64,000 nt of DNA. Origin: Lascolabacillus massiliensis. GTDB taxonomy: Bacteria; Bacteroidota; Bacteroidia; Bacteroidales; Dysgonomonadaceae. The DNA lies in the NCBI RefSeq assembly GCF_001282625.1, contig NZ_CTEJ01000001.1:62001-126000 (forward strand), given 5' to 3'. The stretch's first letter is position 1, and the number at the start of each line of letters is the position of its first letter. Shown piece by piece: positions 21,398 through 30,665 of the stretch. The notes beneath the pieces were generated by a model, which made no database searches, was not told where the DNA came from, and saw only the letters and a program-made list of their open reading frames with translations. The position numbers and the translations under genes were made by a program.

Positions 21398-22822
21398 CTA
21401 TTGCTGAGATAATAATTGGTGAATGTCTTCTGCAACTTTTCTGCCTGAAGCAATAGCTTTTACAACTAGACTTGCTCCCATTATTGCATCACCTGTAGCA
21501 TAAACTTTCTCAACATTACTACTATGTTTTTTGTCTACTGCAACGTTTCCTCGCATATCATAATTTATGCCCAGTTGTGTTAGCAGCCCTTCATGTACCG
21601 GATGCACAAATCCCAGTGCAAGCAATACCAAATCAGCTTTTAATATCTCTTTGTTACCTGAAGATACCATTGAGAATTTATTATCAGCACCTTTTTGCCA
21701 AATAACCTCTTCTGCCATTGCCTCTTTGACTTTACCATCTTCACCCATAAAGGATATTGTATTTAGTAGCCATCTTCGAGTACACCCCTCTTCATGTGAT
21801 GAGGAGGTCTTCAGAATTTGAGGATAGGGTGAGGGCCATGGAGTGGATGGATTTTTACCAACTGGAGGTTTAGGCATAATTTCAATTTGTGTTACACTTT
21901 TTGCTCCCTGTCTTACTGATGTGCCGACGCAATCAGAACCCGTGTCTCCTCCACCTATAACAAGTACATGCTTGTCCTTGGCTGTAATTTTTTCTTCACC
22001 ACTCTTAAGTTCACCAGATTGCGACTTAATCTCATGTGAAAGAAAATCCATGGCAAAATGAATTCCCTGAAGATCGCGTCCTTCCGGATTTATATCCCTC
22101 GGTTTTCCTGAACCGATAGCAAGACATATAGCATCAAAGCTATTCAATAACTCTTCTCCTGAAATATCTTTTCCAATTTCAGTGTTGGTTATAAATTCAA
22201 TTTCTTCTTCTATCATCAACTTGATCCTTCGATCGATAATATGCTTGCTCAGCTTAAAATTAGGAATGCCATATCTAAGTAATCCACCAACGCTGTTGTC
22301 TTTCTCAAAAACAGTCACAGAGTGACCTTTACGATTTAACTGCTGTGCAACGGCAAGTCCCGATGGTCCTGAACCAATTACAGCAACCCTTTTGCCTGTT
22401 CTGCGTTTAGGCGGAAGTGGTTTTATCATACCTTCCATGAAAGCAAATTCAGTAACTGATGCTTCATTTTCACGAATTGTTACTGGTGCATCATGAAGAG
22501 AAAGGACGCACGATTTTTCACATGGAGCGGGACAAACCCTACCGGTAAATTCAGGGAAATTATTAGTTTCATGCAAAATCTCAACACCTCTCTTCCAATC
22601 ACCCCGTGAAATATATTCTTGCCATTCAGGCATCTTATTTCCCAATGGACATGCCCAGTGGCAGAAAGGAATTCCACAATCCATACAACGAGAAGCCTGC
22701 TGTTTGCGATCTTCTCTGTTTAGAATTTGCTCAACTTCACCGTGATCATGTATTCTCTCACTTATCAGACGATAACCTGCCTCTTTACGTGGAATCGTCA
22801 TAAACGCTTTAGGGTTTCCCAT
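21398..22822 (-). CDS. gltD: Glutamate synthase small subunit
   Basis: GltD is the NAD(P)H-oxidising subunit of glutamate synthase and passes electrons to GltB. The preferred start MGNPKAFMTIPRKEA gives 474 aa, the family length; an ATG immediately before and another 7 codons upstream are less likely. The N-terminal iron-sulfur region shows CMDCGIPFCHWACPLGN and GRVCPAPCEKSC. The FAD-binding site is VAVIGSGPSGLAVAQQL (about 148-164), the NAD(P)H-binding site is HVLVIGGGDTGSDCVG, and the C-terminus has VYATGDAIMGASLVVKAI. It follows gltB after about 35 nt. The iron-sulfur ligands appear complete. Confidence 0.96.
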   Translation of the reverse strand: MGNPKAFMTIPRKEAGYRLISERIHDHGEVEQILNREDRKQQASRCMDCGIPFCHWACPLGNKMPEWQEYISRGDWKRGVEILHETNNFPEFTGRVCPAPCEKSCVLSLHDAPVTIRENEASVTEFAFMEGMIKPLPPKRRTGKRVAVIGSGPSGLAVAQQLNRKGHSVTVFEKDNSVGGLLRYGIPNFKLSKHIIDRRIKLMIEEEIEFITNTEIGKDISGEELLNSFDAICLAIGSGKPRDINPEGRDLQGIHFAMDFLSHEIKSQSGELKSGEEKITAKDKHVLVIGGGDTGSDCVGTSVRQGAKSVTQIEIMPKPPVGKNPSTPWPSPYPQILKTSSSHEEGCTRRWLLNTISFMGEDGKVKEAMAEEVIWQKGADNKFSMVSSGNKEILKADLVLLALGFVHPVHEGLLTQLGINYDMRGNVAVDKKHSSNVEKVYATGDAIMGASLVVKAIASGRKVAEDIHQLLSQQ

Positions 22823-22857
22823 CATATATATTTTTATATCCAATAAGGATAGATTTA

Positions 22858-25800
22858 TTAATAATCTCGTTCAACAACTGCAATTTTTCGATCTAATTCC
22901 CTGATCTTTTTTTCCTGGAGTACCTTCTTATATTCAATAGGAGTTACTTTCTTGAATTTTAAAACATACTGTTCCCAATTAGAAATAATTTTCTTTGCAA
23001 GGTTGCTGTTTGTATACTGCTGATGTTTATAGATAAGTGTTTTAAGTTCGTTTATGTCAGTATTGTCTTCCACTAATGATAATTCAACCATTTCCATGTT
23101 ACAGAAATAATCGAAGTCATTACTCTCATCCAAAACATAGGCAACGCCACCACTCATCCCTGCAGCAAAATTTCTACCTGTCTGTCCTAATACAACTACG
23201 ATACCACCGGTCATATATTCGCAGCAGTGATCTCCTGCACCCTCAACTACAGCTGTAGCCCCTGAGTTTCTTACTGCGAATCGTTCTCCTGCAACTCCAT
23301 TGATAAATACCTCACCGGATGTAGCACCATAGAGGGTAGTATTTCCACAGATAATGTTCTCTTCAGAGTTGAATGTGCTTCCTCTCGGAGGTGTAATAAT
23401 GATTCTTCCACCTGATAAACCTTTGCCCATATAGTCATTAGTATCACCATGGAGGTAAAATGTTACACCTTTTACTAAGAATGCTCCAAAACTCTGACCT
23501 GCTGAACCTTCAAAATATGCAGATATTGTATGTTCCGGTAGTCCATCATTGCCATAACGTAAAGCGATCTCTCCAGATAACATAGCACCTGTAGTCCTGT
23601 CAGTGTTCTTTATTTTCTTCTTAATTCCAATAGGATGTTTAAGCTCTATTGCAGGCAATGCTTCTGCAATTAATTGCTTATCGAGAACCTCATCAATCTT
23701 ATGCAGCTGCTTCTCTTTATTTCTGATAGAATATACTTTAGACTCTTCAGGGAAATAAATAATTCTTGAAATGTCAACTTTATCAGTTTTTGGTGAGTCG
23801 GCATAATGTTTCCTGATTAATAAATCAGTGCGTCCAATTATATCATCCAGAGATTTAAATCCAAGTCTGGCCAACTCTTCACGAGTATTTTCTGCCAGAA
23901 ATCTGAAATAACATACCAATTGTTCATGATGACCTTTGAACTGTTTCCTCAAATCGGCATTTTGTGTAGCAATACCAACAGGGCAGGTATTTAAGTGACA
24001 TTTTCGCATCATAACGCAACCAAGAACTATGAGAGCGCTGGTTGCAAATCCAAATTCCTCTGCTCCAAGCATAGAGGCAATTACAATGTCTCTTCCTGTT
24101 TTCAGCTGACCATCTGTCTGCAATTTAACCTTACCTCTGAGATTGTTTATAACCAGCGTTTGATGTGTTTCGGCCAGTCCAATCTCCAGTGGCATACCCG
24201 CATGCTTTATTGAGCTTGCAGGACTTGCACCTGTTCCTCCTTCAGATCCACTTATGACAATCAGATCAGCTTTTGCTTTTGCCACACCGGCTGCGATTGT
24301 GCCTACACCTGTTTCAGAGACCAGCTTAACGCTTACTGTGGCTCTTGGATTCACATTTTTGAGATCAAAAATAAGTTGCGCAAGATCCTCTATTGAATAA
24401 ATATCATGATGAGGGGGTGGTGAAATTAGAGATATCCCAGGGATTGAGTGCCTTGTTTTAGCAATTATTTCATCTACCTTATAACCTGGTAGTTGCCCTC
24501 CTTCACCAGGTTTTGCTCCCTGCGCAATTTTTATTTGCAATTCATCCGCATTAACAAGGTATTCGGTTGTAACACCAAATCGTCCTGAAGCAACCTGTTT
24601 GATTGAACTTCTTTTTGATAATCCATTATCTGAAACCCTGTATCTTGAAGGATCTTCTCCACCTTCACCGGTATTACTTCTGCCACCAATAATATTCATT
24701 GCCATAGCCAGAGCTTCGTGAGCCTCTTTGCTTATAGAGCCATATGACATTGCTCCTGTACAGAACCTTTTCATTATACTCTCAACAGGCTCCACTTCAC
24801 TAATATCAATAGGGGCATTTTTGTAATCTATCAGATCCCTTATAAACACAGGTTTTGGTTTATTATTGACTTTCTCGCAATACTCTTTAAATAGATTGTA
24901 GTTCTCTGTTTTAGTAGCTATTTGTAGGCCTGCAATGGTTTCAGGATTCCATGCATGAAATTCACCATCAACACGATATGCATATCTGCCTTCATTCTTA
25001 AGACTGAATGGTATTGAGTTATCATCATTATATGCCTCACTAAATGGCTGCAGAACTTCATTTACAATATCATCAATATCTATCCCCTCAATCTTAGAAG
25101 AGACACTTTTAAAGTATCTGTTTAAAACTGAAGAGGATATGCCAAGGGCTTCAAAAATATGAGCGCCACGGTAACTTCTAAGTGTAGAGTTACCCATCTT
25201 TGACAAAACCTTAAGTAGCCCTTTATTTACTGATTTTATGTAATTTTTCTTGGCTGTATCAATATCCAGGTTAATTTGACCTGTTCTTACCTGCTGCTCT
25301 AAAATTGCAAAAATCATATAGGGGTTTACTGCATTAGCTCCAAATCCAAATAGAAGTGCAAAATGCATTACTTCTCGAGGTTCAGCGCTTTCAACTACGA
25401 TATCTATCTGCATACGTTTGCGTTTTTCCACTAAATAGAGATGTACAGCTGATGTTGCAAGGAGTGAAGGTATTGGTGCATGATTCTCATCAACACCCCT
25501 GTCACTTAAAACAATATAGTTTTTACCTTCATCAATTGCTTTTTCTACTCCCAGGCAGAGCTGATCAATTGCTTCAGTTAAACCTTCAGAACCTTTTTTA
25601 GGATCAAACAGCATTGGAACCACAGCTGATGAAAATCCTTTATAACGAAGATTCAGAAGTATGTCAAATTGAGAATTGCTGATAACCGGTCCCTTAATTT
25701 TCACAACAGGTGACATCTCAGGAATCTCTTCAAGGAAATTCTGATTAATCGCTCCTATATAGCCCGTTAGAGACATAACCAACTCTTCACGAATGGGGTC

Positions 25801-27390
25801 AATGGGTGGATTTGTTACTTGTGCAAACTGCTGCCTGAAGTAGTTGAATAAACGTTGAGGCTTTTCAGAAAAAGGAGCAATTGTAACATCATTACCCATA
25901 GATGAAACCGGTTCCTTTGCATCTGATGCCATTGGGTTTATCAACATATTTATATCCTCAACCGAATATCCGAATATTTTTAATAATGTTTCGTAGTTAG
26001 AAATTCCGTTTGTTACACTGCGGCCTGATGAGATATCATCAAGATTGATACAGTTTTTATTTAACCATTCTCTGTAAGGAAATGCATTCGCGAGCTCAGC
26101 TTTAACCTCTTTGTCAGAGTATATTTTCCCGGTGTAGGTATCAACGATGATCATTTTGCCGGGCTTTAATCTTCCTCTCGATTTTATATCTGAAGCATCA
26201 AACTCTATTGTTCCCGTCTCGGAAGCAATTATCATTACACCTTCATGAGTAATTGTGTATCTTGCAGGGCGAAGACCATTTCTGTCAAGCATACCTCCTG
26301 CATAACGCCCATCACTGAATAAAAGGGTTGCAGGTCCATCCCACGGCTCCATCAGCATACTATGATACTCATAAAATGCCTTAAGAGAATTTGGAATTGG
26401 ATTTTTATCATTAAAACTCTCGGGTACAAGCATTGCCATTGCATGAGGGAGTGATTTACCTGACATCAGTAGAAATTCAAGGACATTATCAATAGAGGCA
26501 CTATCACTCATATCTGGTTGTACAATTGGGTAGATAGAGGTCAGATCCCCCAATTGTTCTGATTTGAGAACGCTCTCTCTGCTCTTCATCCATTGTCTGT
26601 TACCACGAATAGTATTAATTTCACCATTATGTGCAAGCATACGAAATGGCTGAGCCAGATCCCATGTTGGGAAAGTATTAGTGCTGAACCTCGAGTGAAC
26701 AAGTGCCAGTCTGCTAGTGAAATTCTTATCCGACAAATCCGGGAAGTACTGCCTGAGCTGTATCGACGTTAACATTCCCTTATAAATCATCTGTTTTGTA
26801 GACAAGCTGACAATATAGAAACTACGTTCTTTAACTGCCTTACTTGTTGCAAGATGATTTTCAATCTTCTTCCTTAACAGGTAGAGCTTTCTATCTAATT
26901 CATCTTGTGTCCCCGATCCGGAAATAAAAAGTTGCTTGATTACAGGTTCATTTGATAGAGCAATTTCACCAAGGCATTCACTATTCACCGGTACATCCCG
27001 GATATGAAGAAGAGTAAGCTGTTCTTTCGAAATGTAATATTTAATAGTCTCGATACAATCCTCCCTCTCTTTAGCATCTTTAGGAAGAAATACCAATCCT
27101 GTACCATACTTACCCTCAGAAGGAACAGCAATACCTTGAAGAAGTATAAACTCATGAGGAATCTGTACTAAAATTCCAGCCCCGTCTCCGGTTATATTAT
27201 CTGAACTTTCTGCACCTCTGTGGACCATGTTCTCCAATACCTGGAGCCCTTTTTCAATTATTGAATGTGATTTCTCTCCATTTAATGTAATTGCCAATCC
27301 TACTCCACAGGCATCATGCTCATTGTTGAATGAGTATAACGACTTTTGTTCAAAATCATCAAGACGGCTGAAAATATCTTTTTTATTCAT
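22858..27390 (-). CDS. gltB: Glutamate synthase large subunit
   Basis: GltB converts 2-oxoglutarate and glutamine into two glutamates, completing the GS-GOGAT cycle with the adjacent glutamine synthetases. The length of 1510 aa is normal. The class II glutaminase nucleophile is Cys28 in EHDACGVGLA, so a propeptide of 27 residues is removed. The central and FMN domains include EGGEDPSRYRVSDNG, GAKPGEGGQLPGYKV and ISGSEGGTGASPASSIKHAG. The 3Fe-4S ligands are in GCVMMRKCHLNTCPVG (Cx5Cx4C). The C-terminal GXGXG beta-helix domain is seen in GGRIIITPPRGS and NSGATAVVEGAGDHCCEYMTGG. It lies 49 nt after glnN and leads gltD-asnB. Confidence 0.97.
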   Translation of the reverse strand: MNKKDIFSRLDDFEQKSLYSFNNEHDACGVGLAITLNGEKSHSIIEKGLQVLENMVHRGAESSDNITGDGAGILVQIPHEFILLQGIAVPSEGKYGTGLVFLPKDAKEREDCIETIKYYISKEQLTLLHIRDVPVNSECLGEIALSNEPVIKQLFISGSGTQDELDRKLYLLRKKIENHLATSKAVKERSFYIVSLSTKQMIYKGMLTSIQLRQYFPDLSDKNFTSRLALVHSRFSTNTFPTWDLAQPFRMLAHNGEINTIRGNRQWMKSRESVLKSEQLGDLTSIYPIVQPDMSDSASIDNVLEFLLMSGKSLPHAMAMLVPESFNDKNPIPNSLKAFYEYHSMLMEPWDGPATLLFSDGRYAGGMLDRNGLRPARYTITHEGVMIIASETGTIEFDASDIKSRGRLKPGKMIIVDTYTGKIYSDKEVKAELANAFPYREWLNKNCINLDDISSGRSVTNGISNYETLLKIFGYSVEDINMLINPMASDAKEPVSSMGNDVTIAPFSEKPQRLFNYFRQQFAQVTNPPIDPIREELVMSLTGYIGAINQNFLEEIPEMSPVVKIKGPVISNSQFDILLNLRYKGFSSAVVPMLFDPKKGSEGLTEAIDQLCLGVEKAIDEGKNYIVLSDRGVDENHAPIPSLLATSAVHLYLVEKRKRMQIDIVVESAEPREVMHFALLFGFGANAVNPYMIFAILEQQVRTGQINLDIDTAKKNYIKSVNKGLLKVLSKMGNSTLRSYRGAHIFEALGISSSVLNRYFKSVSSKIEGIDIDDIVNEVLQPFSEAYNDDNSIPFSLKNEGRYAYRVDGEFHAWNPETIAGLQIATKTENYNLFKEYCEKVNNKPKPVFIRDLIDYKNAPIDISEVEPVESIMKRFCTGAMSYGSISKEAHEALAMAMNIIGGRSNTGEGGEDPSRYRVSDNGLSKRSSIKQVASGRFGVTTEYLVNADELQIKIAQGAKPGEGGQLPGYKVDEIIAKTRHSIPGISLISPPPHHDIYSIEDLAQLIFDLKNVNPRATVSVKLVSETGVGTIAAGVAKAKADLIVISGSEGGTGASPASSIKHAGMPLEIGLAETHQTLVINNLRGKVKLQTDGQLKTGRDIVIASMLGAEEFGFATSALIVLGCVMMRKCHLNTCPVGIATQNADLRKQFKGHHEQLVCYFRFLAENTREELARLGFKSLDDIIGRTDLLIRKHYADSPKTDKVDISRIIYFPEESKVYSIRNKEKQLHKIDEVLDKQLIAEALPAIELKHPIGIKKKIKNTDRTTGAMLSGEIALRYGNDGLPEHTISAYFEGSAGQSFGAFLVKGVTFYLHGDTNDYMGKGLSGGRIIITPPRGSTFNSEENIICGNTTLYGATSGEVFINGVAGERFAVRNSGATAVVEGAGDHCCEYMTGGIVVVLGQTGRNFAAGMSGGVAYVLDESNDFDYFCNMEMVELSLVEDNTDINELKTLIYKHQQYTNSNLAKKIISNWEQYVLKFKKVTPIEYKKVLQEKKIRELDRKIAVVERDY

Positions 27391-27439
27391 TTTAATAGTT
27401 TTATGAAAAGCTTTCTATTTCACAGAAATGGAACATGTA

Positions 27440-29635
27440 CTAACTTATAAATAGTAATTCTCTGTATTTTGGAAGTGTCCACATTCTGTTATCCACAATA
27501 AGTTCCAGTTTGTCCACGTGATATCTTATTTTAGAGAAATAAGTCTCAACTGTATCATGGTAGGCTATTGCCTTTTCGCGAGCATCTTCTATCTTATTTG
27601 CAACCTTTCTGGCCTCAACCATCTCATAAACATTACGATTGATAGCAGTTATATGGTCAGCAATTTCCTCAATAATGGCTGTATCCTCTTTTGACAGTTT
27701 TTCAAATTTTTCCTCATCAAATACAGATTTCATCTTATATATGTTATCCAAAAGCATTGTCTGGTATTCAGTGGCCACAGGAATAATATGATTCATACAC
27801 AAATCACCTAAAACTCTACCTTCTATCTGAATCTTCTTAGTGTATGTTTCCCATTTTACTTCATTTCGAGCATGCAACTCCTTCTCGCTTAGAACACCTA
27901 AAGATTCAAACACCTCTATCGATTGAGGAGTTGTATAAGCATCATATATCAGAGGAACACTTGTTTCACAATCTAAACCACGTTTTCCAGCCTCTTTTTT
28001 CCACTCTTCACTATATCCGTTCCCTTCAAAACGTATTGCTTTGGATTCCTTAATGTAGTGTCGTAGGGTTTCAAAAATAGCCGTTTCCAACTTCATGCCC
28101 TTTTCTGTTTTTTTGTCAAGCTCTTTCTTAAATTCCACTAGTTGTGCAGCAACAACTGAATTCAGTGCAGTCATTGCAGAAGAACAGTTTGCAGAAGATC
28201 CTACTGCTCTAAACTCAAATCTGTTTCCGGTAAAAGCAAAAGGAGATGTACGGTTTCTGTCGGTGTTATCTATTAATACCTCAGGGATATGCGCTACACC
28301 CAGTTTCATCATCTTAAGTTCATCAACAGAAATTTCATCATCCTCAGAACTGTTTTCTATTTTGTCCAGTACAGCAGATATTTGTTTGCCAAGGAAAACA
28401 GAGATTATTGCTGGAGGTGCTTCATTTGCACCTAAACGATGTGCATTATTTGCAGACATAATCGATGCTTTCAATAATGCGTTATGTTTATAAACTGCTA
28501 AAAGAGTGTTAACCAAGAAGGTAACAAAAAGAAGGTTGTCATGAGGACTCTTGCCTGGAGTAAAGAGACCAATTCCGGTATCTGTACAGAGTGACCAGTT
28601 ATTATGCTTTCCTGAACCATTAACACCTGCAAATGGCTTCTCATGAAGAAGCAGTTTGAAATTATGTTTATCTGCTATTCTATGCATTAATGACATAATT
28701 AGAAGATTCTGATCAACCGCAAGATTAGTTTCTCCATATATCGGAGCTAATTCAAACTGGTTAGGTGCAACCTCATTATGACAGGTCTTAAGTGGTATAC
28801 CATACTTATATGCTTCATACTCTACTTCTTGCATAAATGATGCAACTCTTGGAGGGATTGATCCAAAATAGTGATCCTCCAATTGCTGATTTTTTGCACT
28901 CTCGTGACCCATTAGTGTTCTTTCTGTAAGAATCAAATCAGGTCTTGCATAATATAAAGACTTGTCTACCAGAAAATACTCCTGTTCCCAGCCTAAGAAT
29001 GAGTATACCTTCTTAACATCCGGATAAAAAAGTTTGCATACATCCACAGCGGCCTTGTCAACCGCATTTAATGCTTTAAGTAAAGGAGTCTTATAATCAA
29101 GTGCCTCTCCCGTATAAGAGATAAAGACAGTTGGTATACATAAAGTATCATCAATTATAAATGCTGGTGATGAAGGATCCCATGCTGTGTATCCTCTCGC
29201 CTCAAATGTATTTCTTATACCACCGCTTGGAAAACTCGATGCGTCCGGTTCTTGCTGAGCGAGTAATTTACCTGAAAACCTCTCAATAATATTATTTCTC
29301 TGATCATCTGCATAGTCTATAAATGAATCATGCTTTTCAGCTGTACCTTCTGTAAGGGGTTGAAACCAATGTGTATAATGTGTGGCTCCCATTTCCACGG
29401 CCCACATTTTCATACCTGCTGCCACATGATCAGCGATGCCTCTGTTTAAAGTTGTACCACTATCAATTGCTTCCAATACAATCTCCATAGTTTCTTTTGA
29501 GAGATATTTCGACATTTGAGTACGATTAAAAACATATTTGCCAAAATACTCTGAAGGCATTTTACCCGGAGTTACCACATCTACCGGAACTCTTTTTAAT
29601 GCTTCTTCTACTGCTTTAAATCTTAATGTTGACAT
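27440..29635 (-). CDS. glnN: Glutamine synthetase type III, first copy
   Basis: At 731 aa it begins MSTLRFKAVEEALKRVPVDV. Like its paralogue at 17440-19635 it is a cytosolic ATP-dependent ammonium-fixing enzyme of the GSIII class. Large blocks are identical between the two proteins (for example GKLLAQQEPDASSFPSGGIR and ALDYKTPLLKAL), while changes cluster in the first 25 residues, around residues 105-115 and in the C-terminal third. It is the first gene of the minus-strand block, 49 nt before gltB, and has the best promoter of the window directly upstream. The order GS, GOGAT, asparagine synthetase, GS suggests coordinated nitrogen control. Confidence 0.97.
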   Translation of the reverse strand: MSTLRFKAVEEALKRVPVDVVTPGKMPSEYFGKYVFNRTQMSKYLSKETMEIVLEAIDSGTTLNRGIADHVAAGMKMWAVEMGATHYTHWFQPLTEGTAEKHDSFIDYADDQRNNIIERFSGKLLAQQEPDASSFPSGGIRNTFEARGYTAWDPSSPAFIIDDTLCIPTVFISYTGEALDYKTPLLKALNAVDKAAVDVCKLFYPDVKKVYSFLGWEQEYFLVDKSLYYARPDLILTERTLMGHESAKNQQLEDHYFGSIPPRVASFMQEVEYEAYKYGIPLKTCHNEVAPNQFELAPIYGETNLAVDQNLLIMSLMHRIADKHNFKLLLHEKPFAGVNGSGKHNNWSLCTDTGIGLFTPGKSPHDNLLFVTFLVNTLLAVYKHNALLKASIMSANNAHRLGANEAPPAIISVFLGKQISAVLDKIENSSEDDEISVDELKMMKLGVAHIPEVLIDNTDRNRTSPFAFTGNRFEFRAVGSSANCSSAMTALNSVVAAQLVEFKKELDKKTEKGMKLETAIFETLRHYIKESKAIRFEGNGYSEEWKKEAGKRGLDCETSVPLIYDAYTTPQSIEVFESLGVLSEKELHARNEVKWETYTKKIQIEGRVLGDLCMNHIIPVATEYQTMLLDNIYKMKSVFDEEKFEKLSKEDTAIIEEIADHITAINRNVYEMVEARKVANKIEDAREKAIAYHDTVETYFSKIRYHVDKLELIVDNRMWTLPKYRELLFIS

Positions 29636-29681
29636 TTAATTCAAATTTGGAGGTTTATATAATTTCTATTTTATTTCAGTG

Positions 29682-29711
29682 CAAAAATATACAAAAAGTT
29701 TGAAAAACAAA
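29682..29711 (-). promoter_or_regulatory. Bacteroidetes-type promoter of glnN-gltB-gltD-asnB
   Basis: On the minus strand both boxes are exact: TTTG (29711-29708) and TATTTTTG (29689-29682), 18 nt apart. The -7 box is 46 nt before the glnN ATG. The region upstream is a long purine-rich stretch on the plus strand (about 29690-29765), pyrimidine-rich on the coding strand. Confidence 0.65.
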
Positions 29712-29814
29712 GAAAGAGGGAGAAAAAAGACAGAAAAAATTAAAAAAAAAAGAAAAGTGACAACGAAAGATGGTGCAAGGTTTCAAAAAGATAACAGTAT
29801 GTTGAAGGCCGAAC

Positions 29815-29855
29815 AAATAAAAAAACCTTCCGTATAATTGAATTACGGAAGGTTT
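29815..29855 (-). terminator. Terminator of the nrfHA-ResB-CcsA operon
   Basis: AAACCTTCCGTA (29823-29834) and TACGGAAGGTTT (29844-29855) form a perfect 12-bp stem with a 9-nt loop. Read on the minus strand it is followed by a T run (complement of 29815-29825). It lies 25 nt past the CcsA stop. Confidence 0.9.
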
Positions 29856-29879
29856 CTAACTATAAAATAAAATGTAAGT

Positions 29880-30665
29880 CTACGAATAAGTATGTATACT
29901 CTGTTGAGCTGAAGGTAGATAATTAACTCCATACCAGCAGATCTGCAACAGTAAAAATGCTATAACCAGAATCACCATAGAAGTTCTGTCAGAAGATCTT
30001 TTTTTAAGACGGTAATGTATGTATATCAGATAACCCATCCATGTAACGGCAGCCCATGTCTCTTTTGGATCCCAGCTCCAGTAATGACCCCATGCTTCTT
30101 TAGCCCACAAAGCACCCATAAGCATACCTAAGGTTATGCATGCAATTCCTGCATAAACCAGATTGTCTGCCATATTCATAATTTTAGTTGTATTTGATAG
30201 CTTCTTTCCTTTCACCAAAAAGTAAATAGCAACAAGGGTTACTGCTCCAAGCAGTGCATATGAGAACATGTAAATTATAACATGTGGTGCAAACCAGGGA
30301 CTCTGCAAAGCGGGCATCAGGGCTTTATTGTGTATGTCAGGGTTTGCAATATTCACTATTATAAATACAGCAGAAAGAATGGTAGTGAAAGGTAGAATCC
30401 ATTTATACTCCCATCTCAGGTACGTAAGCAATCCAGCCAAAGGTAGGAAGAATGAGTACCATAATCGGGTTTCACCCATAGTGCGCAGAGGAGGACGATC
30501 AAGAAAAATCCATAGCCCTGCAATAAAAAAGGCAAATAAAGCAAGTCCCGCAATGCGAAATAATAGCGGAGTGAATTTTTTACTGCCTATATAGGCAGAA
30601 ATATCACTGACTCCCCAAAGTAATAGGGAGCCCAACGAAAAATATATAAAAGAATCCCAGGTCAT
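29880..30665 (-). CDS. Cytochrome c biogenesis protein CcsA/ResC-like
   Basis: This is an integral membrane protein of 261 aa with about seven or eight hydrophobic helices. The Trp-rich heme-handling signature of the CcsA/CcmC family is seen in WAKEAWGHYWSWDPKETWA (about residues 189-207), with further His residues in or near helices. With the ResB-like partner it forms system II cytochrome c synthase, which transports heme and attaches it to CXXCH sites of exported apocytochromes. Its ATG overlaps the end of the ResB-like gene by 4 nt (ATGA), implying translational coupling. The obvious clients are the multiheme NrfA and NrfH encoded upstream in the same operon; NrfA needs attachment at an unusual CXXCK site. 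Confidence 0.9.
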   Translation of the reverse strand: MTWDSFIYFSLGSLLLWGVSDISAYIGSKKFTPLLFRIAGLALFAFFIAGLWIFLDRPPLRTMGETRLWYSFFLPLAGLLTYLRWEYKWILPFTTILSAVFIIVNIANPDIHNKALMPALQSPWFAPHVIIYMFSYALLGAVTLVAIYFLVKGKKLSNTTKIMNMADNLVYAGIACITLGMLMGALWAKEAWGHYWSWDPKETWAAVTWMGYLIYIHYRLKKRSSDRTSMVILVIAFLLLQICWYGVNYLPSAQQSIHTYS

